This document shows, piece after piece, positions 6,337 to 13,634 of a stretch of DNA of 40,454 nucleotides (positions are counted from its first letter, which is position 1; each line of letters begins with the position of its first letter). Below the pieces are notes generated by a model. That model saw only the letters and a list, made by a program, of their open reading frames with translations, was not told the DNA's origin and searched no databases. The stretch covers positions 1 through 40,454 of IMG/VR virus record IMGVR_UViG_3300037258_000107; one strand, 5' to 3'. Origin of the DNA: a virus. The translations under genes and the position numbers were made by a program.

Positions 6337-7674
6337 ATGACGAACCACCTTTTGCTGATCGACGCCAGCGGATTCGCCCATCGTGCCTTCTATGCCAATG
6401 CCGCCATGTACCGCGCCGACGGGCTGCCCATCTGGGCAATCGTTGGCTTTATGGGGATGGTCTGGTCGCTGCGCCAACGGGCTCAGGCTGATTCTCCGAC
6501 CCATGGCGCTTGCGTGTTCGATGCGCCTGGGAAGAACTTCCGGCATCACCTTTTCCCCGATTACAAGGCGAACCGGCCGAAGGCGCGCCGGGCCGAACTG
6601 ATTCCCCAGCTGCCTTACATGCGCCACGCCGCGACCGCCATGGGTCTTCCCCCGGTGGAGAAGTCCGGCTGGGAAGCCGACGACGTGATCGCCACGCTTG
6701 CGACCGTGGCCGCGCGCCGCGGATGGCGGACGACCATCGTGTCTAGCGACAAGGACTTCTGTCAGCTGGTCCGCGATGGTGTGATCGAGATTATCGAACC
6801 GCTGAACCGTGCGCGCGTGCTGACCGCGGGCGTGAAGGCGCGCTTCGGCGTACCGCCCGACCTGGTGCCAGACGTGCAGGCCCTATGGGGCGACGACGTC
6901 GACGGCATCCCTGGTGTCGATGGGATCGGCGGCAAGGGCGCGGGCGCGCTGATCCGCCAGTTCGGCGGCCTGGAAAATCTGATCGACGCGGCGAATCGGT
7001 CTGGGATGCGCGTCGGCACGCCAGCGGTGCGCAAGGCGATCCGCACCGCCGCAGCAGCAAAGCCCCCGCATGACGTGCGCACCTTCAAGAAACTGGCGAC
7101 CCTGGACGTCAATGTCCCCGGGCTGCCTGACCTGGACGACCTAGTCCTGCACAAGCCCGAACCCGATCACCTGAAGGAAATGCTGAAGGTCTTGGGCGAA
7201 GGCCGCCGGTTTAACGATATGTTCGGCGGCAATCCCGATGTGACGATCCGGCTGCCGCACGTTCCGGCATCCTTGGCCTGGTGGCATGGGGTGCCGAAGC
7301 CGTCGTTCCCGGCCGGGACCGGGACCAGGAACTTCGAACCTGCGCCGCTGAAAGAGATTCCGCGCGATCCGCAGGACGGTTACTTCAAGACCCGGCTGAT
7401 CCGCGGCGGCCCGTGGGTGCCCGCTCGCATCTGGCGCGATCAAGAAAAAGACTTCATCAGCGGCATCCCCACGGGGTTCGACGTCGTGAAATGCGAGATT
7501 GACGGCAAGCCGCGCAATCCCTTGCGAGAGTGGATGTCCATCGCGCGCATGCCGATCAGCAAGGAAGATTTCGATCACCGCGTCGCGCTGGGCGGATGGG
7601 CGAAGAATCACGACAAGGCCAGCAGCGAAGCCAATCCCGGCAAAGTAATCGACTGGAACAAGGAACCTTTGTAA
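6337..7674 (+). CDS. PolA-type 5'-3' exonuclease / flap endonuclease with extra C-terminal domain
   Basis: 445 residues from ATG 6337. Exonuclease motifs in order: LLLIDASGFAHRAFYA, FDAPGKNFRHHLFPDYKANR (arch region), GWEADDVIATLA, IVSSDKDFCQLV and the helix-hairpin-helix region WGDDVDGIPGVDGIGGKGAG. These acidic clusters bind two metal ions and cut 5' flaps or ends. The nuclease fills roughly residues 1-290; the rest adds a separate segment starting near GYFKTRLIRGGPWVPARIW with no polymerase signature. No Shine-Dalgarno precedes ATG 6337, and the predicted transcript start would lie at or next to it, so translation may be leaderless; ATG 6325 is an alternative. It starts the plus-strand operon that includes recT. 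Confidence 0.9.
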   Translation: MTNHLLLIDASGFAHRAFYANAAMYRADGLPIWAIVGFMGMVWSLRQRAQADSPTHGACVFDAPGKNFRHHLFPDYKANRPKARRAELIPQLPYMRHAATAMGLPPVEKSGWEADDVIATLATVAARRGWRTTIVSSDKDFCQLVRDGVIEIIEPLNRARVLTAGVKARFGVPPDLVPDVQALWGDDVDGIPGVDGIGGKGAGALIRQFGGLENLIDAANRSGMRVGTPAVRKAIRTAAAAKPPHDVRTFKKLATLDVNVPGLPDLDDLVLHKPEPDHLKEMLKVLGEGRRFNDMFGGNPDVTIRLPHVPASLAWWHGVPKPSFPAGTGTRNFEPAPLKEIPRDPQDGYFKTRLIRGGPWVPARIWRDQEKDFISGIPTGFDVVKCEIDGKPRNPLREWMSIARMPISKEDFDHRVALGGWAKNHDKASSEANPGKVIDWNKEPL

Positions 7675-8894
7675 TGGCCGATGATGTCACGCCGGGCCCG
7701 GCCGAAGCCGCGCCTGGTCACAATTCCGGGGCGACCCCGGCAGACCTGAAGTCGCTGATGGATGGTCTGCCCAGCGTCGATGAACTGGTCGCCCTACTGA
7801 TCACCGCGAACCAGGACGCCCTGGATCGGGTCAAAGGACTGACCGACAAGGGCGGCGAATTCCTGTTCATCGACAGCGACGCTAAAGACGCCGATGCGAC
7901 AGAATTCCTGGTAAAGCTGCGCGCCCGCTATACCACCAGCGAAGCCGAACGGGCGGCGATAAAACAGCGGTTCGACGAACTGGCCGGTGCCGTCCAGGCT
8001 TTCTTCAGGAACGGCATCCTGGACCCGCTGGGCGCGGCCCCGACGAACAAGCGGGAAGAATTCGATCCTATGACCGCGACCCAGTACGGCATGGGCGTGC
8101 GCATCACCATGGCGCAAACCTTGTTCAAGCGCCGCAAGGTCGAAGAGGAACAGCGGGCCCGCGATGCCGAAGCCGCGCGCCAGCGCAAGATCGAAGCGGA
8201 TGCAGCGGCAGCGCGCGAGGCCGAACGGCTGCGGCTGAAAAAGATTGCTGATGACGAAAAGGCTGCCCGTGACGCCGCCGATGCTGCAGCTGCGGCCGAA
8301 CGCAAAAGGATCGCCGACGAAGCTGCTGAAACTGCCAGGCAACTGGCCGCCGCCGCATCGCGCAAACGCAATGAAGAAACCCGGTTGGCCGCGGAAGCCG
8401 CCGCTGCGGAAGCCCAGCGGATTGCCGATGAAGCCGCCGCCGCCCAGGCAGAGGAAGACCGCAAGGCTGAAGCCGACCGGGTTGAAGCCCAGCGCCTGGC
8501 CGACCAGGCTGCCGAAGCCCAGGCTGAAGCCGACCGGGCAGAGGAAAACCGGCTGGCCGAAGCCCGGTCAAAGGCCGAAGAGGCAGCCGCCGCGCGGACC
8601 GCCGATCTGTCCCGGGCCCGCGGCGGCAAGGGCGGCGTGTCCAGCCTGCGCGAATTCGTCGACTTCCGGGACCTGAAGCGTGACCAGCTTGGGGTTATCT
8701 CCCCCAATGCGCACCAGGCTATCCCGTCGGTCTGTTACCTGCTGCCCTTCCTGAAGGACGCGGCGCTGGAATCAGCGGTCAAGGAATACGCCAAGGCCAA
8801 CAAACAGACGGTGGCGGACGGTATCAAGACCGGGCGGCAGCCCCTGCATGGCGTCGTCTTCTTCATGAACAACAGGTCGGCTGGGCGCAAATGA
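7674..8894 (+). CDS. Ala/Glu-rich coiled-coil protein
   Basis: 406 residues; ATG 7674 overlaps the exonuclease stop (TAATG). Residues about 1-150 are a mixed domain (includes LMDGLPSVDELVALLITAN and AVQAFFRNGILDPLG). Residues about 155-320 are a continuous charged, Ala-rich coiled coil of the TolA look. The last about 80 residues form a compact C-terminal domain (SLREFVDFRDLKRDQLGV ... TGRQPLHGVVFFM). No signal or membrane segment. Its place just before recT suggests a recombination or nucleoid-related partner, but that is only context. Coiled-coil DNA contains an 18-base direct repeat. Confidence 0.75.
   Translation: MADDVTPGPAEAAPGHNSGATPADLKSLMDGLPSVDELVALLITANQDALDRVKGLTDKGGEFLFIDSDAKDADATEFLVKLRARYTTSEAERAAIKQRFDELAGAVQAFFRNGILDPLGAAPTNKREEFDPMTATQYGMGVRITMAQTLFKRRKVEEEQRARDAEAARQRKIEADAAAAREAERLRLKKIADDEKAARDAADAAAAAERKRIADEAAETARQLAAAASRKRNEETRLAAEAAAAEAQRIADEAAAAQAEEDRKAEADRVEAQRLADQAAEAQAEADRAEENRLAEARSKAEEAAAARTADLSRARGGKGGVSSLREFVDFRDLKRDQLGVISPNAHQAIPSVCYLLPFLKDAALESAVKEYAKANKQTVADGIKTGRQPLHGVVFFMNNRSAGRK
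8464..8538 (+). repeat. 18-base direct repeat in coiled-coil coding DNA
   Basis: AGGCTGAAGCCGACCGGG occurs exactly at 8464-8481 and again at 8521-8538. The 57-base offset is 19 codons, so the repeat keeps frame and reading (EAEADR-like). It suggests that the coiled coil grew or shrinks by slippage or recombination in units of 19 residues. Confidence 0.7.
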
Positions 8895-9076
8895 ATGACG
8901 ACCGCGACCGCTGGACCGAAGACGACATGGCTATCTTCCAGCGAAACCTGGAAAGGCGACTGCGCGCTTTTGTGGGTCAGACTTTGACGCCAGAACTGCA
9001 GACCAGGGTCACGACGATGATCCTGAACATGACAAAGGACTATTTCCATCAGGACGATGGCGAAGTCGATTTTTAA
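8891..9076 (+). CDS. Small hypothetical protein before recT
   Basis: 61 residues, ATG overlapping the previous stop as ATGA. The sequence (MNDDRDRWTEDDMAIFQRNL ... VTTMILNMTKDYFHQDD) is helical and acidic with no membrane segment or Cys. It is sandwiched between the coiled-coil protein and recT with 17 bases to the recT start, so it is surely co-expressed with the recombination genes. Family not recognised. Confidence 0.7.
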   Translation: MNDDRDRWTEDDMAIFQRNLERRLRAFVGQTLTPELQTRVTTMILNMTKDYFHQDDGEVDF

Positions 9077-9093
9077 CCCAGAAGGACCTGCAC

Positions 9094-10284
9094 ATGACCG
9101 ACGAACCCACGACCGAAAACCTGCCCGCAATTACCGACGAAACCCTGCGCCGGGCTGGTCTGCCGACCATGATGGAAATGTCGCCGGGCCTGGCCATCTT
9201 CTTCGATGACGCCATCTATGCCCGCTGCAAGCAGATCGCCACCGTGATGGCGAACGGCGGGTCGATGACTCCCAAGCATCTTCGCGGCAAGCCGGAAGCC
9301 TGCTTTTCGGTTGTCAGCATGTCGATCAATTGGCGGATGAACCCCATGCAGGTCGCGCGGTCGACCTATGAAACCCCTGGCGGGAATATCGGCTACGAAG
9401 GCAAGCTGATCCAGGCGATCCTGGAACTGTCGGGCAAGATCGACGGCCAGATTCGCTTCACACATGAAGGCGACTGGTCGAAGGTCCGCCGCAAATTCAA
9501 GATGGAGACTGGCAAGAGCGGCGGCGAATATCCCACTCCGACCTGGACGCCTGAAGATGCCGAAGGTCTTTTTGTCAAAGTGTCGGCGTGCCTGAAGGGC
9601 GAGGAAGTCGACCGCACGCTTGACGTCTACCTGGACACCTGCTGGCCGCTGAACTCGCCCCTTTGGGCTACCGATCCGCGCCGCCAGATTTGTTACTTTG
9701 GCGTCCGGGCCTTTGCGAACCTGGCCACGCCCACGCTGCTGTTCGGCATCCCGTTCGACGTCGATCCCGCGGGCCTATCCGACATGGTCGACATCACCCC
9801 GGCCCGGCCCCAGGCCAGCGAATTCGCCAGGTCGCCGGAAAAGGATAACCCCGACCTGGGCGACTGGACGGCCAAGGCGAACTTCGCCAACACCATTGGC
9901 GAACTGGCAACGGTCAGGAAGGACGGCCTGGCGGCGCTGTCCCAACCGCTTCATGCCAGGTTTGAGGAAACTTGCGACAATCGCGGGCGGCAGATCACGG
10001 CCGGTGAACCCGACCAGGTCCAGGTCGAAGGCGATCAGAACCACCAGGACGCCGACCAGGAAACGCCCCAGGATGACAAACAGGAAGGCGCGGTCGAAGC
10101 CCCGTTCAAGCGCGGCACGCGCCTGCTGGACGGTCTGACCGTCCCGGGCGACATCATCGAACTTCATGCGTCCATCGCCGAAGAACTGAAGGGCAAAAAG
10201 GACAAGGACCTGTGGCGCGGGACCTGTGAAGCCAAGTGGAAGGAAGTCGGCGGCACGGGCAAGATGCCCAAGGCGGTTGGCTGA
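9094..10284 (+). CDS. recT: RecT-family single-strand annealing protein
   Basis: 396 residues behind an AGAAGGA site. The conserved RecT core lies in residues about 30-225: ARCKQIATVMANGG, the SVVSMSINWRMNPMQVA helix, GNIGYEGKLIQAILE, then DPRRQICYFGVRAFANLATP near the end of the core. The family coats ssDNA as rings or filaments and anneals homologous strands during phage recombination. After the core there is an acidic Asp/Gln/Glu-rich linker (about residues 300-340) and a C-terminal extension (LLDGLTVPGDIIELHASIAE). No RecE, lambda Exo or SSB gene adjoins it; the upstream 5'-3' exonuclease may provide the resected strand. Confidence 0.9.
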   Translation: MTDEPTTENLPAITDETLRRAGLPTMMEMSPGLAIFFDDAIYARCKQIATVMANGGSMTPKHLRGKPEACFSVVSMSINWRMNPMQVARSTYETPGGNIGYEGKLIQAILELSGKIDGQIRFTHEGDWSKVRRKFKMETGKSGGEYPTPTWTPEDAEGLFVKVSACLKGEEVDRTLDVYLDTCWPLNSPLWATDPRRQICYFGVRAFANLATPTLLFGIPFDVDPAGLSDMVDITPARPQASEFARSPEKDNPDLGDWTAKANFANTIGELATVRKDGLAALSQPLHARFEETCDNRGRQITAGEPDQVQVEGDQNHQDADQETPQDDKQEGAVEAPFKRGTRLLDGLTVPGDIIELHASIAEELKGKKDKDLWRGTCEAKWKEVGGTGKMPKAVG

Positions 10285-10445
10285 TGCACCTGCACATAGG
10301 ATGGCCGCAAGGACTCTACCTGCTGACCGGCTTTATTGGCTTAGGCTGCGCCGGTTGGACTCGTGAGTTTGGTAACGTCGTTATCGGCGTCGCACTATGG
10401 GTCCCCATCTTGGGGCTGCTTTACTGGGGCGGGTTCTTTGGCTGA
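10284..10445 (+). CDS. Small two-helix membrane protein
   Basis: 53 residues from ATG 10284, which overlaps the recT stop (TGATG). Two hydrophobic helices are evident: GLYLLTGFIGLGCAGW and NVVIGVALWVPILGLLYWGG, separated by a short charged turn. It is likely an inner-membrane protein of unknown role. Possible roles for such early phage membrane peptides include superinfection exclusion or host takeover; nothing in the sequence decides. Confidence 0.65.
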   Translation: MHLHIGWPQGLYLLTGFIGLGCAGWTREFGNVVIGVALWVPILGLLYWGGFFG

Positions 10446-11091
10446 TGACGAAAAGATCGCCATCCGCAAGCCGCCGACCGATGCCCGCTTCGCCCTGCAT
10501 CTTCCCCAGCAACGGGGGAAGTGCAGGTGGTGCGGCAAGCCGGTCGACCCAGCGACCGGGCGGTTCCTATGGCACGACGACTGTCACGCCGAATTCTATA
10601 TCATCATGTTTCCCGATTCCGCGCGGCGGGCGGTTGAGCAGCGGGACCATGGCGTCTGCTTCGATTGCGGCGAAGACTGGTCGGAACGCTATGTCCTTCG
10701 GCCCAGCGGCATCACCTTCACAATGTCGGGCGACCTGGGCATGGACTGGGACGATCCCGGGGTCCGCGAACAATATCACGCCGACCGCCGCCTGGGTTTC
10801 TGGTCATACAGCGAACTGGTCTGGGTCAGCCTTTGGCATGTCGATCACAAGGTCCCACTTTGGAAGGTCGCGCATCTGCCCGCGCTCAAGCGCCTTGTCT
10901 TTTTCATGCTGGGCAACATGGTCACCCGCTGCCATCGGTGCCACGCGATCAAGACCAAGGAAGAGGCAGCCGAACGCGCCCACTTCAAACGCCTGCGCGC
11001 GCCCAAGGCTGACCGCAAGCCGAAGCCGCGCTGGGGATCACGACCTTTCCCGCCCAAGGGGTCGCGGCCGATGAAGAGGAAAAAGCCCTGA
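10438..11091 (+). CDS. HNH endonuclease with multiple zinc Cys pairs
   Basis: 217 residues if started at TTG 10438, the only plausible initiation codon before the first Cys pair; it overlaps the membrane-protein gene by 8 bases. Cys29-X2-Cys32 with Cys49, and Cys74-X2-Cys77, look like zinc sites. The HNH core is WHVDHKVPLW (His134, Asp136, His137), then LGNMVTRCHRCHAIKT with Asn160, Cys165, Cys168 and His169. Such enzymes nick or cut DNA using a single metal ion. A Lys/Arg/Pro-rich tail follows. It may act in recombination, host DNA breakdown or as a homing enzyme; it interrupts no gene, so homing is less likely. Confidence 0.8.
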   Translation: MADDEKIAIRKPPTDARFALHLPQQRGKCRWCGKPVDPATGRFLWHDDCHAEFYIIMFPDSARRAVEQRDHGVCFDCGEDWSERYVLRPSGITFTMSGDLGMDWDDPGVREQYHADRRLGFWSYSELVWVSLWHVDHKVPLWKVAHLPALKRLVFFMLGNMVTRCHRCHAIKTKEEAAERAHFKRLRAPKADRKPKPRWGSRPFPPKGSRPMKRKKP

Positions 11092-11375
11092 TGGCCGACG
11101 AAGAAAAGCCGGTGAACGAATACCTGCAGCGCGACTATGCCACGCTGGACCCAGACGCGCGCCGCATCCAGCGCCGGGCCTTCAAGGCCGGTTATGACTA
11201 TTGCGCCAGCCTGGTGGTACCGCCGCGGCCGACCTTCCCCGATCTGGCCGCGCTGGAATCCCTGCGCGACCGCCAGCAGCAGCTGGACGAAGACGGGACC
11301 ATGGTCGGCGTGTCCCGCCAGGCGCTGGTGGAAGTCCTGGCCTTCATCGACTCCATCACAAAGGAATCGTCATGA
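11091..11375 (+). CDS. Hypothetical protein, 94 aa
   Basis: ATG overlaps the HNH stop by one base (TGATG), and the stop overlaps the next start (ATGA). The protein is helical and charged (MADEEKPVNEYLQRDYATLD ... RRAFKAGYDYCASLVVPP ... ALVEVLAFIDSITKESS) with a single Cys. It has no recognised domain. It is part of the coupled chain of small accessory genes between recT and the DUF5131 gene. Confidence 0.7.
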   Translation: MADEEKPVNEYLQRDYATLDPDARRIQRRAFKAGYDYCASLVVPPRPTFPDLAALESLRDRQQQLDEDGTMVGVSRQALVEVLAFIDSITKESS

Positions 11376-11659
11376 CCTATCACCGCGCTCACGCGCGCAA
11401 CAGCGACCCGGCCACCAGCGTCGAAGCGGCCGACCGGGTCCATGACATCACCGGGGCCCAGCAGCGCGTCCTGGAAGTCTTGAAGGCCCATGGGCCCCTG
11501 ACCGATGAACAGCTGGTCGATCTGCTGCCCCGCATGTCGCCAAGCGGCGTGCGGTCCCGCCGGTCGGAACTGGTCGAACGCCGCCTAGTCCGCGACAGTG
11601 GCGTCACCACCACCACGAAACTGAACCGCCGAACCATCATCTGGGAGATTTGCCAATGA
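11372..11659 (+). CDS. Small winged-helix DNA-binding protein
   Basis: 95 residues. After an N-terminal segment seen in several phage proteins (RAHARNSDPATSVEAADRV), the rest reads as a winged helix: QQRVLEVLKAHGPLTDEQLV (helices 1-2), MSPSGVRSRRSELVERRLV (recognition helix, with several Arg) and a beta wing (RDSGVTTTTKLNRRTIIWEI). It probably binds DNA or acts as a small transcription regulator. The ATGA overlap couples it to the preceding gene. Target unknown; the inverted repeat at 6289-6304 would be a natural candidate to test. Confidence 0.7.
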   Translation: MTYHRAHARNSDPATSVEAADRVHDITGAQQRVLEVLKAHGPLTDEQLVDLLPRMSPSGVRSRRSELVERRLVRDSGVTTTTKLNRRTIIWEICQ

Positions 11660-12315
11660 CCGACGCCTATCCTCTCGCCTGGCCGGAAGGCTGGCCGCGC
11701 ATGTCACGCGGCGGTCGCAAGAGTGCCAAATTTGCCACTGTTACCCAGAAGTATGGGGATGGTGGGTCAAACTGGAAGGCCAGCAGCAAGCTATCCATCG
11801 GCGAAGGGACCAAGCGGATTCTGGCCGAACTGCGCACCTTCGGGGTCCGCGATGGCCAGTTCATCATCAGCACGAACCTGAAGCTGCGCCAGGACGGCCT
11901 TCCCTATTCGGACCAGCGCGCCCCTGAAGACCCCGGGGTCGCCGTCTACTGGACCAGGAAGGGCAAACAGCAGGTTATGGCCATCGACCTGTACGACCGC
12001 GTCGCCGATAATCTGGCCGCCATAGCCGCCACCCTGAACGCCATGCGGGCCATCGAACGCCATGGCGGGGCCACGATCCTGGACCGGGCCTTTACCGGCT
12101 TCACGGCCCTGGCGAACCCCGACACCTTCGATGCTCATTCGGTCATGGGCCTGCTGCGCCAGCACGGGCCTTTTACCCGCGATCAGATCAGCGCCAGGTT
12201 CAAAGACCTGTCGCGGATTTACCACCCGGACAGCGGCCACGAACGGGCCAGTACAGAGGAATTCCAGAAGCTGGTCCGGGCCCGGGATGAACTGCTGAAG
12301 GGGTGCGCAACATGA
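11656..12315 (+). CDS. Phage protein with C-terminal J domain (DnaJ-like)
   Basis: 219 residues. The first about 140 residues form an unassigned basic/beta domain (GRKSAKFATVTQKYGDGG ... FIISTNLKLRQDGLPYSDQ ... YWTRKGKQQVMAIDLYDR). From about residue 160 there is a J domain: helix SVMGLLRQHGPFTRDQISAR, then LSRIYHPDSGHE with the HPD triad at 190-192, then EFQKLVRARDELL. J domains recruit and stimulate Hsp70 (DnaK). The phage protein may steer host DnaK to replication or assembly complexes; partner inferred. Coupled to both neighbours by ATGA overlaps. Confidence 0.8.
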   Translation: MTDAYPLAWPEGWPRMSRGGRKSAKFATVTQKYGDGGSNWKASSKLSIGEGTKRILAELRTFGVRDGQFIISTNLKLRQDGLPYSDQRAPEDPGVAVYWTRKGKQQVMAIDLYDRVADNLAAIAATLNAMRAIERHGGATILDRAFTGFTALANPDTFDAHSVMGLLRQHGPFTRDQISARFKDLSRIYHPDSGHERASTEEFQKLVRARDELLKGCAT

Positions 12316-12437
12316 AAAAGATCGGGCCCTTGATCATCGGGGTGATCGTCGGCGGCATCGTCGGGATCGCCTGCAAAAGCCCCGCTGCTGGGATCATTGT
12401 CGGAATCCTGGCCTTCGCTGCCATGGGGGAAGTCTGA
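12312..12437 (+). CDS. Tiny glycine/isoleucine-rich membrane peptide
   Basis: 41 residues; ATG 12312 overlaps the J-domain gene stop (ATGA), and its stop overlaps the next start (TGATG). The sequence begins MKKIGPLIIGVIVGGIVGIA, continues to a Cys and a second hydrophobic stretch (AAGIIVGILAFAAMG). GxxxG-like spacing suggests one or two packed membrane helices. The double overlap makes it very likely to be a real gene despite its size. Function unknown. Confidence 0.65.
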   Translation: MKKIGPLIIGVIVGGIVGIACKSPAAGIIVGILAFAAMGEV

Positions 12438-13375
12438 TGGCAGCAAATACCAAGATCAGCTGGGCGACCCACACGATGAACTTCTGGCTGGGGTGCGACA
12501 AGATCGGCCCGGCTTGCGATGGCTGCTATGCCGAAAAATGGGCGCGGCGCGCAGGCATGCCGGACCTTTGGTCCGGTCGTCGCCAGCGGACGAAGACCTG
12601 GGGCGATCCGCCCAGGTGGAACAGGATCGCGCTGCGCGATGGCACGCGGCCCAGCGTGTTCAGCAATTCCTTGGCGGACTTCTTCGACAATCACGACGAC
12701 GTCACCATCATGCGGGCCGATGCCTGGCGGGTCATCCGGGATAACCAGGCGCTGGACTGGTATCTGGTAACTAAGCGCATCCCTAACGTCGAAAAGATGC
12801 TGCCGCCAGACTGGTCGCGCGAACGGTACGGTCATGTCGTGATCATCATCACGGTAGTGACCCAGGCAGAAGTCGACCGCGATGTCCCGCGCCTGATCGC
12901 GCTGAAGCAAAAATATCATTGGCTGCGGATCGGTCTTTCCATCGAACCCATGCTTGGCCCTATCGACCTGACCAAGTTCCTATTCGTCGGCGCGGAAGGT
13001 GGCGTCGAATATAGCTATACCCCGCGCAATTACCTGGACTGGGTGATCGTGGGCGGGGAAAGCGGCGGCCAGGCGCGGCCGATGCACCCGAACTGGGTCC
13101 GCGATCTGCGCGGACAGTGTAACCGGGCTGGCGTCCCCTTCCACTTCAAGCAATGGGGGGAATGGGGCCCCGACCAGGCCGAACTGAACCCACGCCATCG
13201 GTCGACCTGGGTGGCCATGGATGGCCGCGGCACGACCGACAATATCGAAGCGGCGCTGCGCGGTGAGACTGGCACGACCTGGATGCTGCAGGTCCGCTAT
13301 GGCGTCGACAAGACCGGCCGCACCCTGGACGGCCATGTTCATGATGATGGCCCGCGCCAGCCGGTGGTGGCCTGA
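12437..13375 (+). CDS. DUF5131 (phage Gp37/Gp68) three-cysteine, radical-SAM-like protein
   Basis: 312 residues. The N-terminus carries the family's three-Cys motif CDKIGPACDGCY (Cys20, Cys27, Cys30), spaced CX6CX2C, which in this family is thought to hold an iron-sulphur cluster as in radical-SAM enzymes. Other marks are SVFSNSLADFFDNHD, YLVTKRIPNVEKMLP, GLSIEPMLGPIDL, VIVGGESGGQARPMHP and PFHFKQWGEW. The substrate is not known. In many bacteria the partner gene tcmP lies next door; none is seen here. Overlaps on both sides (TGATG) place it firmly in the plus-strand operon. Confidence 0.85.
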   Translation: MAANTKISWATHTMNFWLGCDKIGPACDGCYAEKWARRAGMPDLWSGRRQRTKTWGDPPRWNRIALRDGTRPSVFSNSLADFFDNHDDVTIMRADAWRVIRDNQALDWYLVTKRIPNVEKMLPPDWSRERYGHVVIIITVVTQAEVDRDVPRLIALKQKYHWLRIGLSIEPMLGPIDLTKFLFVGAEGGVEYSYTPRNYLDWVIVGGESGGQARPMHPNWVRDLRGQCNRAGVPFHFKQWGEWGPDQAELNPRHRSTWVAMDGRGTTDNIEAALRGETGTTWMLQVRYGVDKTGRTLDGHVHDDGPRQPVVA

Positions 13376-13590
13376 TGCCAAGGGACGAAGCTCCCGCCAT
13401 AGGCTGGCCGGACTGCCATCTGCGCCTGGTCCCCGATCCTGATCCTGGCGACCGCGCGGCGCACCTGCGCGTGCTGATCCTGAACGCGACCGACACCTTC
13501 GGGGAAGACAGCCCCATCGTCGCCGAACTGAAGGTCAAGTTCGACGCTGCCATGCGCGAGGCTGTCGCCAGACGTGCGAAGGGCCCCTGA
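13375..13590 (+). CDS. Small hypothetical protein, last gene of plus-strand operon
   Basis: 71 residues; ATG overlaps the DUF5131 stop (TGATG). The sequence is acidic in the first half (DCHLRLVPDPDPGDRAAHL) and helical at the end (VAELKVKFDAAMREAVARRA). No domain recognised. Its last codons and stop lie inside the left arm of the downstream terminator hairpin, so termination and the end of translation are physically linked. Confidence 0.65.
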   Translation: MPRDEAPAIGWPDCHLRLVPDPDPGDRAAHLRVLILNATDTFGEDSPIVAELKVKFDAAMREAVARRAKGP

Positions 13591-13618
13591 CCAGATCGCC
13601 AGGGGCCCCATAGTTTTT
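13581..13618 (+). terminator. Rho-independent terminator of the plus-strand operon
   Basis: GGGCCCCTG (13581-13589) pairs perfectly with CAGGGGCCC (13600-13608) around a 10-nt loop, followed by CATAG and TTTTT (13614-13618). It sits between convergent units, ending the plus-strand block. On the minus strand the stem has no following T-run, so it is probably one-way, though the hairpin may also protect the late mRNA end. Confidence 0.8.
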
Positions 13619-13634
13619 ACGGTGGATATGGAGA

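Noticed and set aside
10397-11074. Alternative plus-strand frame over the HNH gene, with ATG 10445 overlapping the previous stop
   Set aside because: The TGATG overlap looks attractive, but the product is Arg/Ser/Pro shadow text; the frame with CxxC pairs and HNH residues is clearly the real one despite its TTG start.
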